Source: Nitrospina sp. UBA6727
Lineage (GTDB): Bacteria; Nitrospinota; Nitrospinia; Nitrospinales; VA-1
DNA: 64,000 nt
Direction: 5' to 3'
NCBI GenBank assembly: GCA_002454045.1
Contig: DKID01000023.1
Location: 45,287-109,286, forward strand
In this document: piece after piece, positions 10,674 through 18,877 of the stretch
How positions within the stretch are numbered: the stretch's first letter is position 1
Layout of the letters: the number at the start of each line of letters is the position of its first letter
Notes under the pieces: model-generated
The model's input: only the letters and a program-made list of their open reading frames with translations
Database searches by the model: none
What the model was told of the DNA's origin: nothing
Position numbers and translations under genes: made by a program

Positions 10674-11558
10674 ATGCCTAACGCAACCAAAAATTATCAG
10701 CGCAAAAGATTGCCGCGTTGGTTGAAAACTCGGCTTCCAAAAACCCGCAAGTTTTTTCAATTAAAATTTCTTCTACAGGAAACTGGATTGAACACGATTT
10801 GCGAATCGGCGTCGTGTCCCAACATCGGCACCTGCTGGGATGCGGGAACTCTGACCTTCATGATTCTGGGAGAGTCTTGTACTCGCGCCTGCCGATTTTG
10901 CGACGTCCCTACAGGTCACCTTAATTTGCCTGACCCGGAGGAACCAAACATGGTCGCCTCATCGCTTTCGCGGTTGGACTTAAAGTTTGCGGTGATAACA
11001 TCTGTGGACCGTGACGATTTGCCGGACGGCGGGGCAGGGCACTGGGTCAAAACAATTGGCGCGATTAGAGATCGTTGCCCAGAGATTAAAATCGAAGCGC
11101 TACTTCCAGACTTTCAAGGGAACGAGGAACTTATCCAGCAAGTGTGCGAAGCCCGCCCCGATGTGCTGGCTCATAATCTTGAAACGGTGGAGTCGCTTCA
11201 AAAGCAAGTGCGCCCGCAATGCCGTTATGAATGGTCGCTCAGCACTTTGAAGACGGCGACCAAAACCCGCGGCGTCATCGTGAAGAGTGGACTCATGCTG
11301 GGTCTAGGGGAAAAAAATGAGGAGGTGATCCAAACGATGCAAGACCTTGTCGGCGCAGGTTGCCAAATCCTTTCACTCGGACAATATCTTAAGCCTTCGC
11401 CGAACCACATTGAGGTCGCCGAATTCATTCACCCCGATCGCTTTGCAGAGTATAAGGAAATTGGCGAATCGTTGGGACTGAAACATGTGGAGGCGGGACC
11501 GCTCGTGCGTAGTTCCTACTTGGCAGATAAGCAGGCACGCGCGGTGGAGTCGGATTGA
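10674..11558 (+). CDS. lipA: Lipoyl synthase
   Basis: Radical-SAM enzyme that inserts two sulfurs into octanoyl groups on lipoate-dependent enzymes. Both Fe-S motifs are complete: the auxiliary cluster ligands C43, C48 and C54 (C-x4-C-x5-C) and the radical-SAM C69-x3-C73-x2-C76. The C-terminal RSSY serine that ligates the auxiliary cluster is also present. Length 294 aa is normal. It is divergent from the LptF-type permease. No lipB lies next to it. Confidence 0.97.
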   Translation: MPNATKNYQRKRLPRWLKTRLPKTRKFFQLKFLLQETGLNTICESASCPNIGTCWDAGTLTFMILGESCTRACRFCDVPTGHLNLPDPEEPNMVASSLSRLDLKFAVITSVDRDDLPDGGAGHWVKTIGAIRDRCPEIKIEALLPDFQGNEELIQQVCEARPDVLAHNLETVESLQKQVRPQCRYEWSLSTLKTATKTRGVIVKSGLMLGLGEKNEEVIQTMQDLVGAGCQILSLGQYLKPSPNHIEVAEFIHPDRFAEYKEIGESLGLKHVEAGPLVRSSYLADKQARAVESD

Positions 11559-11594
11559 AAAAGAACGCGTGAAGGCGACACCGCTTTTGTCTCC

Positions 11595-11927
11595 TTAAAT
11601 TATTTGCCAATGTTCCGCGCGCTGATTTTTGGTGGTCATCAATCCACCCGTGTTTTTTATCAGGTTTTCTTTTTGTCGCTTGGAGAGTTTTTTGAGCGCG
11701 GACTCTGCTTTTAATGCCGAAGACTTGTTTCCAATTTTCTGCTGGAACACCAGTCGCAACGGACCTTTGCCACGAAGAAACCGCGCCGCTTTTTTTCCTC
11801 CATCCTGATGTTCCGAAAAACGCCGGACAACGTCATAGCTGATTCCGGCGTAAAGATGACCGCGACTAGTCCTCACCATATACAAATGCCAGGTCAGATT
11901 TTTTGAATCAGAAATCTGGGCGGCCAT
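11595..11927 (-). CDS. GIY-YIG domain protein (UPF0213/YhbQ-like)
   Basis: 110-aa protein with a single GIY-YIG nuclease fold: the GIY segment is WHLYMVR, the YIG segment is HLYAGIS, and the conserved arginine region is DVVRRFSEH. The family is widespread as stand-alone small proteins; a DNA-repair-related activity has been proposed for some members but is not settled. The ATG follows directly on the stop of the msrAB gene (TGA then ATG, no gap), so the two are probably co-translated. A basic C-terminal tail of about 25 residues extends beyond the domain. Confidence 0.85.
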   Translation of the reverse strand: MAAQISDSKNLTWHLYMVRTSRGHLYAGISYDVVRRFSEHQDGGKKAARFLRGKGPLRLVFQQKIGNKSSALKAESALKKLSKRQKENLIKNTGGLMTTKNQRAEHWQII

Positions 11928-13082
11928 TCAAATGCCGTCATTCCCGCTGAATAAAGTTGCGAAATCTCCGTAACCTTCCTTTGTTAAATTTTCCGCGGGA
12001 ATGAATTTTAAGGATGCCGAGTTGACGCAATATCTTAATCCTGTCGGCTTGGGACCGTCGCGGAACAGATGCCCTAAATGCGAGTCAGCAGATTTCGAAC
12101 GCAACTCAACTCGAACCATGCTGAAGGTGATATCTCTTTTGCGGACTATGTTTTCCTGCACTAGTGGTCGGGTGAAAGAGGGCCAACCTGTTCCTGATTT
12201 GAACTTGTCTTTTGAACTGAACAGAGGCTCGCCAGAAACGATATCTACATAGATTCCGGACTGCTTATTATCCCAATACTCATTTCTGAATGGAGGCTCG
12301 GTACCATTTTTTTGGGTGACGCGATATTGCAATTTAGTCAGATGATTCGTGGACTTGGTTCGGTTGCCGATCAATGTGTACCGGGGAACATTTTTCTCGT
12401 TAAACCCGGTGCGGGAAATTTTGTACTCCCGGTCTTTCCCCCAGACCTTGGCTATGAACTCATCTCTCCCCGACCCCACGCGATATATTTTGTAGCGGAT
12501 ATAGTTTTTCTTAAAGAAATCCTGATGATATTCTTCCGCGTCATAAAACGGTCCCGCCTGAACTATTTTCGTGACAATCTTTTTGCTGAAGCGTTTACTG
12601 TTGGCGATTTTTTCTTTCGATGCTTGCGCCGTCTGTTTTTGTCGCTCGTTCTTATAATAGATTCCCGTCGTATATTGTTTTCCCCTATCGACAAATTGTC
12701 CGCCCGCATCCGTCGGGTCAACATTTCTCCAGAAAATTTCCAGGATATCGTTGTAGGAAATTTTTGCTGGATTGAAATATATCTCCACGGCTTCAACGTG
12801 CATGGTGGAACCAGACGCCACTTCTTTGTAAGTTGGGTTTTTCTTTTTTCCACCCGTGTATCCAGAGATGACTTTTGATATCCCCGGCAGGTCTTCATAA
12901 GGATGTTCCATGCACCAGAAACAACCGCCCGCAAGAATAGCCGTTTCGGTATTCTCCGCGGCGTCAGACATCTTCTTGGTCGCGGCAGTTTGCGTCGAAG
13001 CACTGTCGACATTCTTTGGCGAAAAAGTTACGAGAAGAAAATAACTTAAAAATATTAAAAGGGCTGCGTAGAGTTTATTCAT
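11928..13082 (-). CDS. msrAB: Exported methionine sulfoxide reductase MsrA-MsrB fusion
   Basis: Repairs both S- and R-methionine sulfoxide in oxidised proteins. An N-terminal signal segment ([17 protein letters not shown]) indicates export. The MsrA domain has GCFWC with nucleophile C54 and the expected [10 protein letters not shown] region. The MsrB domain has [16 protein letters not shown] and the catalytic C352 in [15 protein letters not shown]. The CxxC pairs that bind zinc in many MsrB proteins are missing, so this is a zinc-free type. Full length at 384 aa. Periplasmic MsrAB fusions are known in other bacteria; no thioredoxin-type membrane electron donor is adjacent. Confidence 0.94.
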   Translation of the reverse strand: MNKLYAALLIFLSYFLLVTFSPKNVDSASTQTAATKKMSDAAENTETAILAGGCFWCMEHPYEDLPGISKVISGYTGGKKKNPTYKEVASGSTMHVEAVEIYFNPAKISYNDILEIFWRNVDPTDAGGQFVDRGKQYTTGIYYKNERQKQTAQASKEKIANSKRFSKKIVTKIVQAGPFYDAEEYHQDFFKKNYIRYKIYRVGSGRDEFIAKVWGKDREYKISRTGFNEKNVPRYTLIGNRTKSTNHLTKLQYRVTQKNGTEPPFRNEYWDNKQSGIYVDIVSGEPLFSSKDKFKSGTGWPSFTRPLVQENIVRKRDITFSMVRVELRSKSADSHLGHLFRDGPKPTGLRYCVNSASLKFIPAENLTKEGYGDFATLFSGNDGI

Positions 13083-13218
13083 GATAAGTATCCTCGTGAT
13101 GGGTGTTCGTTCAATGTTAGTTCCGTTATTGTAACAAATTCATACTTGTCAAATAACTGTAAAATTATCCGCGGGTCGCGAGCGGCTTTGTCGCGCTCAA
13201 CTTCATCGCGTGTCTGCT

Positions 13219-15249
13219 TTAGGACGCGCCGCGGCCTGTCGTGAAGGGCTGATGATGGTGGCAGGCAACGAAAGAATTGCCGTCGCCACTCTTTTCGGGA
13301 TATCGGCTGGTACACTTTTTTGCCAACGTCGAGCCCGACTCTTCGTTTAGATAAATGGGACAGCGGGGATGAAAATGGCAACCCGTCGGGGGATTGAGCG
13401 GAGACGGCACATCTCCCGACAAGGGTTGAAACGGTTTGCGAATTTCCACCGTGGGAACGGAATCGAGCAACGACTTTGTGTAGGGGTGACGGGGATTCTC
13501 GAAGAGGTCGTCCGCCGAAGCTTGCTCGACAATTTTTCCTAGATACATGATGGCTATCGTGTCCGCCATGTAACGTACCACGCTAAGATTGTGACTGATG
13601 AAAAGATAGGTCAGTTGGTACCGCGCTTGTAATTCTTTTAGCAGGTTGAGGACTTGCGCCTGCACCGATACATCCAAAGCGCTCGTGGGTTCGTCCAGAA
13701 CCAAAAACTCCGGCTCCAGTATCAAGGCGCGGGCAATGGCGATGCGTTGCCGCTGACCGCCGGAAAACTCGTGCGGATAACGTTCCATCATGGATTCCCG
13801 CAGTCCCACTTCCTCCAAAACCCGCGCGATTTTTTCATTCCTTTCATCGGACGAAAGCATGGGCTGATGAACATCCAATCCTTCCCCCACAATTCTTTCG
13901 ACGGTCATTCGAGGTTGCAGAGAACCGAACGGGTCTTGGAATACAATCTGCATATATTTGCGCAACCGTTGCAAAGTTTTGCCCTTCGTGTTCATGATAT
14001 TTTTATCGTTGAAAAATATTTCTCCTTGCGCGTCGGCAACCAGTTGTAAGATAGATTCGCCCAGCGTGGTTTTTCCGCAACCGGATTCCCCCACCAGCGC
14101 CAGGGTCGCCCCTTTGGGAATATCCAAATCGATATGATCTACCGCGCGGACGTAATTCACCACGCGAAGAAACACGCCCTTGCGAACGGGGAAAAAAGTT
14201 TTTAGATTCCGTATTCTAACAAGCGGCTTGTCATCCATCTTGCGGATAGGCAGCGGGGCGGTTGCGCCGCTTCGTTTCGGAACGGTCTTCTTTTCCATCA
14301 GGTGGCAGACGGTCTGATGGTCGCTACTGACGCGGTGAACTTTGCTTTCGCGTTCGCGGCAAACGTCCATGACCTCGGGACAACGGTCGGCAAACCTGCA
14401 CCCTTCGCCATACTCGGTGGCGGAAGGCACCGCGCCCGGAATGGTTTCCAGCAACGTGTCGGTTTTCTCAAGTTTGGGAATGGAACTAAAAAGTCTTTGC
14501 GTGTAAGGGTGAGTCATGTTGTGAAAAATTTGTTCGCGGCTGCCATACTCCGCCACGCGTCCTCCGTACATGATGCACACATCGTCGGCCATCTGGTTGA
14601 CGATTCCCATATCGTGAGTGATCAACAAAATCGCCATGCCGGTTTGTTTCTGCAGATCGCTCATTAAGTTTAAGACCTGCGCCTGAATCGTGACATCCAG
14701 CGCGGTGGTGGGTTCATCGGCGATGAGCAATTTTGGTTCGCAGGCCAGAGCCATGGCGATCATGACTCTTTGTTTCATCCCTCCCGAAAGTTGGTGCGGG
14801 AAATCATCGATGCGTTTGTGGGGATCGGGGATTCCCACCCGCGCGAGAAGTTTAACGGCTTGCTCCCTGGATTTTCCTTTCGCGATTTTTAAGTGTTGCC
14901 GCAAAGGTTCTTCAAGTTGGTCGCCGATGCGAAACAAAGGATTCAAGGAAGTCATCGGTTCCTGAAAAATCATAGCGATGTCGTTCCCCCGCAGGCTTTG
15001 CATTTCTTCACGGTTGAGTTGAAACAAGTCCCGCCCGCGAAAACGAATTTCTCCCGTTGGGTGATAACCGTTTTCGGCGACCAGCCTGATGATTGAAAAC
15101 GCGGTCTGAGTTTTTCCGCAACCGGACTCCCCCACCAACGCCAAGGTTTTCCCCTGTTCCAGGTCGAAAGAAATGCCATCCACCGCCCGGGCAATTTTCC
15201 CCGCGCCGGCGTGAAAATGAGTCGCGAGATTTTTAATAGATAACAGCAT
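13219..15249 (-). CDS. yejF: Peptide/microcin C ABC transporter, duplicated ATP-binding subunit YejF
   Basis: Cytoplasmic ATPase of the YejABEF importer with two complete ABC domains in one chain. Each has a Walker A (GESGCGKT), one near residue 40 and one near 385. The signature motifs are LSGGMKQRVMIAMAL and FSGGQRQRIAIARAL, each with its Walker B LLIADEPT or LVLDEPT. Cys-containing oligopeptide-type tails follow each domain (CRFADRCPEVMDVC, CHFHPRCPIY). ATG 15249 is used; a TTG at 15255 has a better-spaced AAAGG and is a real alternative. It is separated from yejE by a 2.4-kb insert. An AbrB-type gene lies 28-35 bp upstream on the same strand and may share its transcript. Confidence 0.94.
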   Translation of the reverse strand: MLLSIKNLATHFHAGAGKIARAVDGISFDLEQGKTLALVGESGCGKTQTAFSIIRLVAENGYHPTGEIRFRGRDLFQLNREEMQSLRGNDIAMIFQEPMTSLNPLFRIGDQLEEPLRQHLKIAKGKSREQAVKLLARVGIPDPHKRIDDFPHQLSGGMKQRVMIAMALACEPKLLIADEPTTALDVTIQAQVLNLMSDLQKQTGMAILLITHDMGIVNQMADDVCIMYGGRVAEYGSREQIFHNMTHPYTQRLFSSIPKLEKTDTLLETIPGAVPSATEYGEGCRFADRCPEVMDVCRERESKVHRVSSDHQTVCHLMEKKTVPKRSGATAPLPIRKMDDKPLVRIRNLKTFFPVRKGVFLRVVNYVRAVDHIDLDIPKGATLALVGESGCGKTTLGESILQLVADAQGEIFFNDKNIMNTKGKTLQRLRKYMQIVFQDPFGSLQPRMTVERIVGEGLDVHQPMLSSDERNEKIARVLEEVGLRESMMERYPHEFSGGQRQRIAIARALILEPEFLVLDEPTSALDVSVQAQVLNLLKELQARYQLTYLFISHNLSVVRYMADTIAIMYLGKIVEQASADDLFENPRHPYTKSLLDSVPTVEIRKPFQPLSGDVPSPLNPPTGCHFHPRCPIYLNEESGSTLAKKCTSRYPEKSGDGNSFVACHHHQPFTTGRGAS

Positions 15250-15283
15250 ATTCAAGAAGACCTTTCCAGAGCCGAAGAACTCA

Positions 15284-15499
15284 CTAGGAGCGATGCTCCT
15301 TTTTTAGATAGTCTTTTGGATACAATCCCTTTCCTTTACCGTACAAAGCAGAAACATAATCTTTTGGCTTTGGCATAACAATGGCGGTTTCACCCTTAAC
15401 CACGACAAGTAATTCATCGCCGCCTTTGACGCACATAGCCTCCCTTGCCTCCTTTGGCAAGACCAACTGGTTTTTTGACGACAACTTAACCGTACGCAT
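15284..15499 (-). CDS. SpoVT/AbrB-type DNA-binding protein (antitoxin-like)
   Basis: 71-aa protein with the swapped-hairpin AbrB/MazE fold signature TVKLSSKNQLVLPKEAREAM..GGDELLVVV. Such proteins are usually antitoxins of VapBC/MazEF-type pairs or small transcription factors. No toxin (PIN or MazF) lies downstream: the next gene is yejF. A cluster of TTTACT/AGTAAA sites lies 32-54 bp upstream and could be its own operator. CCTCTTT on the plus strand marks the ribosome-binding site. It forms one edge of the insert that splits yejE from yejF. Orphan antitoxin or local regulator; the fold is clear but the partner is not. Confidence 0.75.
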   Translation of the reverse strand: MRTVKLSSKNQLVLPKEAREAMCVKGGDELLVVVKGETAIVMPKPKDYVSALYGKGKGLYPKDYLKKEHRS

Positions 15500-15530
15500 A
15501 GTTCTTTCCTCTTTTTAAGCAATCAACCGC

Positions 15531-15553
15531 TTTACTTTACTTTAATAAGTAAA
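15531..15553. promoter_or_regulatory. TTTACT/AGTAAA operator upstream of the AbrB-type gene
   Basis: TTTACTTTAATAAGTAAA at 15536-15553 is a 7-bp inverted repeat with a 4-nt centre. It is preceded by an overlapping direct copy TTTACTT at 15531. A TATAAT for the minus strand lies at 15576-15581, so the site would sit just after the transcription start. The half-site recurs in the promoter at 15735-15771. Confidence 0.5.
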
Positions 15554-15734
15554 ATATGAAAATCCATTTTTTTCTATTATAAGCTCGTTGGAGACTTGAA
15601 CACGGCAGGGAGTCAAAGGTTTTCTAGAGAGATTGAGCCAATGGCAGTTAAGGATCCCTAAAGGGGTTCCTTCCCACAGGCTTTGACATGGAATTTTCTG
15701 GCGGGCGGTACCTCGACAATAAACAGGAAAAGGT

Positions 15735-15771
15735 GTTTACTATATAAATGATATTTAATATAATAGTAAAC
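15735..15771 (+). promoter_or_regulatory. Promoter with overlapping inverted-repeat operator of the HTH gene
   Basis: -35 TTTACT (15736-15741), 17-bp spacer and perfect -10 TATAAT (15759-15764). The whole promoter is bracketed by the perfect 9-bp inverted repeat GTTTACTAT (15735-15743) / ATAGTAAAC (15763-15771), so a dimeric protein bound here would occlude RNA polymerase. The rest of the 15500-15801 gap shows only a bulged hairpin at about 15649-15672 (AAGGATCCCT / AGGGGTTCCTT) and no gene. Confidence 0.65.
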
Positions 15772-15801
15772 TGAACTAATAGAAATAGGAGATTATAGAA
15801 T

Positions 15802-16422
15802 ATGAAGAAACGTGAATATAGCAGTTCGGAGCATTATATTGACGAAATTAAAAGCAATAGTGATTTGTATTTAGTGCCGATTCAAGTAGCCGCAGATTAT
15901 TTGGAAGTAACGGCACAGACCGTAAATGCATATGCAAGCAATGGGCAATTAATAAAGCGTGGGATAAAAGGTCTTCGGTTCAGTGGGATTGAGCTAGGTT
16001 CAATAATTGATATGGAAAAGCGGAAAGAGGACGAGTTGAAAAAATATATTGCTCCAGCTAAAAAAATTCTAACAAGTGCGGCCAAAAAGGGAAGGCTGGT
16101 CGAGTACGGCAAGTTAATGGGGGGAATCGGGTTGGATCATCAAAAGTCTAAAGATAGGAAGTTATTGGGTAAAGTTCTTCTTGCCATTTCAAAGGAGAGT
16201 ATGGAGGTTGATAAATTTATGCTTTCAGCCATTGCTGTGCGGCAGGTTGGAAAGCGGCCCAACAAATCTTTTTACAGTGCGGTGGTACGAGAGGGATATT
16301 GGAAACCTGATAATTTTGAGGATACAAGGAGCCAAGAACGATTCTTTAAAATGCAACTGAGGAGAATTGAAAAAAGATATGAAAGATATAAATCGAAGTT
16401 TGTGGAAGTGTGGGAAAAGTAA
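15802..16422 (+). CDS. HTH protein of unknown function (insert in yej cluster)
   Basis: 206-aa basic protein. Residues about 25-70 (PIQVAADYLEVTAQTVNAYASNGQL..RGIKGLRFSGIEL) look like a MerR/excisionase-type helix-turn-helix. Residues about 98-165 (RLVEYGKLMGGIGL..LLGKVLLAISKESM..FMLSAIAVRQ..RPNKSFYSAV) resemble, from memory, a small domain (Y-x-x-L-x-x-x-x-G ... L-S-A-x-x-V ... P-x-x-x-F) that often accompanies nucleases in bacterial genomes. The C-terminus is a Lys/Arg-rich helix. The ATG has AGGAG 10 nt upstream and the promoter is overlain by an inverted repeat, suggesting autoregulation. It is AT-richer than its neighbours, consistent with transfer. A nuclease-like gene follows after 192 bp on the same strand. 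Function is not known. Confidence 0.65.
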   Translation: MKKREYSSSEHYIDEIKSNSDLYLVPIQVAADYLEVTAQTVNAYASNGQLIKRGIKGLRFSGIELGSIIDMEKRKEDELKKYIAPAKKILTSAAKKGRLVEYGKLMGGIGLDHQKSKDRKLLGKVLLAISKESMEVDKFMLSAIAVRQVGKRPNKSFYSAVVREGYWKPDNFEDTRSQERFFKMQLRRIEKRYERYKSKFVEVWEK

Positions 16423-16614
16423 ACACGCAAGCTAATGAATCAGTTCACTCAGAAATAAATATATTTATAAAAACACCAATTTATGCGGTCGAAGACAGAG
16501 CGCCATGGTTTTAGCCGGAGGTATCTATTATAAGTATCCGCTCTGAACAGAAAGAAGAATGGTATGAACCATGATTGAAGTAGAACGAAAAAACAACTTG
16601 TTTGAGGAGGAAAC

Positions 16615-17625
16615 ATGAGTCTTATTGCCCTGACAGAAAAAAAAGAAATTAAGAACGCTTTCAATACGCTTTCTGAAACTCTAACGGTTGGAATCAAACC
16701 TATAAGACAAAAGCTTGGCTGGCGAGGCAAAGGACAGGAATTTGACTTGTACTGGAATGCGGCGAATAATTTTTGGGCTGTATTAGATTCTGAACTGACT
16801 CACAATCGATATTGGTGCGCTTTTGGCACTTCATCACCAGAAATCCTGAAGACCCATTCTATTGTTTGCGAAATCAATCCGCCCTATAAGGGTATGGATA
16901 AGCGAGCGGCAGGCCGTTTTGCTAAGGATATCAGTGGGGCAATCTATATTACCCACAGTGGAAGAGTTGGAGGAGGGCGGCCAGGAATTGGTCAAGGAGC
17001 GTTTTTACCATTCTACGGTAGTGATACTATTCAGGACATCAACTGGCCAAGAGGCAAGGATTCAGAATCCATTGTAATAGGACGTATCGATTCAAAATAT
17101 CTTCCTCTTCATTTAAGCCGGTTTATAAGAAAGGTAGAAGAATTTAAACTTTATGCGTCCGAAATTCCTCTGCATACCCACAACTATTCCCCTGAGTTTT
17201 CTGGAAAAAGAAAATCATACACATCTACCAGTAAGATTGAGTCTAAATGCTTTCACGGTGTGATCGTTGATGAATTGTATGATCTTCTCAAATCAAAAGG
17301 ATATCAACCTTACAACAACGACCAGCGTGACTTATATCTGCTCAACAAAAAGGGGGTAGTGACGCATTTATTCGAGGTCAAATCGAATAAATCAACAACG
17401 AGTATTTATACAGGAATAGGACAATTGATGTTCTACGGGGCAATTGACAACATACTTCCAAAACGCTTCCTAGTGTTGCCAGATGATGTTGATGAAAGAA
17501 CTCTATCGGCCTTAAAAAAAATTGGAATTGATGTCATTTCATTTGGCTGGAAAAATGACAAACCCAAATTTTATGGACTTAAAAAACACGGGCTCCTCAA
17601 AAAACACCGGAAGAGGGTGCAGTAG
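16615..17625 (+). CDS. PD-(D/E)xK-like nuclease, possible restriction/defence protein
   Basis: 336-aa protein. The C-terminal part fits the PD-(D/E)xK nuclease core: helix GVIVDELYDLLKSKGY with E220, then D239 in QRDLYLL, E254-V-K256 in HLFEVKS, and Q270 in GIGQLMFYG, the Q-x-x-x-Y type motif of RecB-like nucleases. The N-terminal 180 residues (YWCAFGT, CEINPPYKGMDKRAAGRFA, RVGGGRPGIGQGAFLPFYG, SKYLPLHLSRFI) form a separate domain I do not recognise; it could be a DNA- or ligand-sensing part. It has GAGGAGG before the ATG. It ends 4 bp from the end of yejE, facing it. With the upstream HTH gene it forms a compact AT-richer insert. No methyltransferase is adjacent, so a classical type II system is unlikely. 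Confidence 0.65.
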   Translation: MSLIALTEKKEIKNAFNTLSETLTVGIKPIRQKLGWRGKGQEFDLYWNAANNFWAVLDSELTHNRYWCAFGTSSPEILKTHSIVCEINPPYKGMDKRAAGRFAKDISGAIYITHSGRVGGGRPGIGQGAFLPFYGSDTIQDINWPRGKDSESIVIGRIDSKYLPLHLSRFIRKVEEFKLYASEIPLHTHNYSPEFSGKRKSYTSTSKIESKCFHGVIVDELYDLLKSKGYQPYNNDQRDLYLLNKKGVVTHLFEVKSNKSTTSIYTGIGQLMFYGAIDNILPKRFLVLPDDVDERTLSALKKIGIDVISFGWKNDKPKFYGLKKHGLLKKHRKRVQ

Positions 17626-17629
17626 CCCC

Positions 17630-18877
17630 TTAAAGAGTTTTCCTTGGGTCGAAGGCGTTGCGGATGCCTTCGCCGACAAATGTTAATAGCGTGATCATCA
17701 AGGTTAGGGTCGTGAATGTCGGCAATAATATCCACAACGCTTGCAGATTATTTTTCCCCTGCGCCAAGAGTTCCCCGATGCTTGGTGCGGGACTGGGCAC
17801 TCCGAGGTTCAGGAAATCCAAACTCACCAGCGCGAGGATTCCGGCGGTGACTTCAAAAGGAAAAAATGTGACCACGGGGGTTAGCGCGTTGGGCAGAATA
17901 TGTCTGCGCATGATCGTGAAATTAGGAACGCCTAATCCTTTGGACGCTTTGACAAATTCGAAGTTGCGGATCTTTAAAAACTCGGCACGGATGTAGGCGG
18001 CAATTCCCATCCACGCGGTAAGATTCAAAATCAAAAATAACAGCGACGCCGAGGGAACCAGAAACGAACTTAAAATTATTAAGATGTACAGGCGCGGAAT
18101 TGATCCCCAGATTTCCGTTATCCGTTGACCGACAAGGTCCACCCAGCCGCCGAAGAATCCCTGCGCCCCGCCGATGAAGCATCCGATGATGGTGCCGGTG
18201 ATGGCCAACGAAGCCCCGAAGATCATGGAAATGCGGAAGCCATAAATCAACCGCGCCAACACATCCCGCCCGCGGTCGTCCGTCCCGAGATAATGTCCGT
18301 CCGCCCACGATGATGCGATGAAACTTTCGCCGTCGGGCGCGGCGGTGCGGTAGGGGGCGGCGAGCACGACGTTGCCGGTATTTGCTTCGGTTGGAATGTA
18401 TTTGTAGTCGTAACGAATCGGCGGCCAAAGTATGGAGTAATCGCGGGGAGAAACCGCGACGGTTTCGACGGGACGCGGCGCGACGGGAACAACGCCGCCG
18501 TCTTCAAAATCTTCCAGCCCGATGCTGAACTCGTCTTCTTCGAAATCATTCGGCTGCAAACCAAATGCGTTTTCCGCTGCGACTTGCGTCGGTGTCTCGC
18601 TCACTCCGCCTAAAATTCTTAGGAACCGCGCCGACTTGTAATCCGGTTCGCTTGGCAGGACGCCGCCGAAGTCTTTCTCGCTGTAGGTGAAGAGGACGGG
18701 GAAAAATGATTTTCCTTCCACGACGATTCGAATCGGTCGCACGTTGCAGATTAGTTCGGCGGGGAGGGTCGCGGCGAAAAGAAAAGTCAGGATGAGAAAA
18801 CTATACCAAGCGCGTTTATCTTTTTTAAATATTTGCAGTTTCACCGTCAGTTCTTTATTCCGTCTCAACATTTTCAT
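17630..18877 (-). CDS. yejE: Peptide/microcin C ABC transporter permease YejE
   Basis: Inner-membrane permease of the YejABEF importer (BPD_transp_1 type, the DppC/OppC-like subunit). An N-terminal helix (FLILTFLFAATLPAELI) is followed by the long YejE-specific periplasmic insert with YSILWPPIRYDYKYIPTEANTG. The core has DDRGRDVLARLIYGFRIS, several transmembrane segments and the EAA-type loop AEFLKIRNFEFVKASKGLGVPNFTIMRRHILPNALTPV, which contacts the ATPase. Start overlaps the yejB stop by 4 nt (ATGA). 415 aa is slightly longer than usual because of the periplasmic insert. yejF is not directly downstream: an oppositely oriented nuclease gene ends 4 bp away. Confidence 0.94.
   Translation of the reverse strand: MKMLRRNKELTVKLQIFKKDKRAWYSFLILTFLFAATLPAELICNVRPIRIVVEGKSFFPVLFTYSEKDFGGVLPSEPDYKSARFLRILGGVSETPTQVAAENAFGLQPNDFEEDEFSIGLEDFEDGGVVPVAPRPVETVAVSPRDYSILWPPIRYDYKYIPTEANTGNVVLAAPYRTAAPDGESFIASSWADGHYLGTDDRGRDVLARLIYGFRISMIFGASLAITGTIIGCFIGGAQGFFGGWVDLVGQRITEIWGSIPRLYILIILSSFLVPSASLLFLILNLTAWMGIAAYIRAEFLKIRNFEFVKASKGLGVPNFTIMRRHILPNALTPVVTFFPFEVTAGILALVSLDFLNLGVPSPAPSIGELLAQGKNNLQALWILLPTFTTLTLMITLLTFVGEGIRNAFDPRKTL

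Noticed and set aside
13079..13381. 100-codon frame overlapping the 3' end of yejF
   Set aside because: Mostly out-of-frame yejF sequence; the remainder is the msrAB upstream region.
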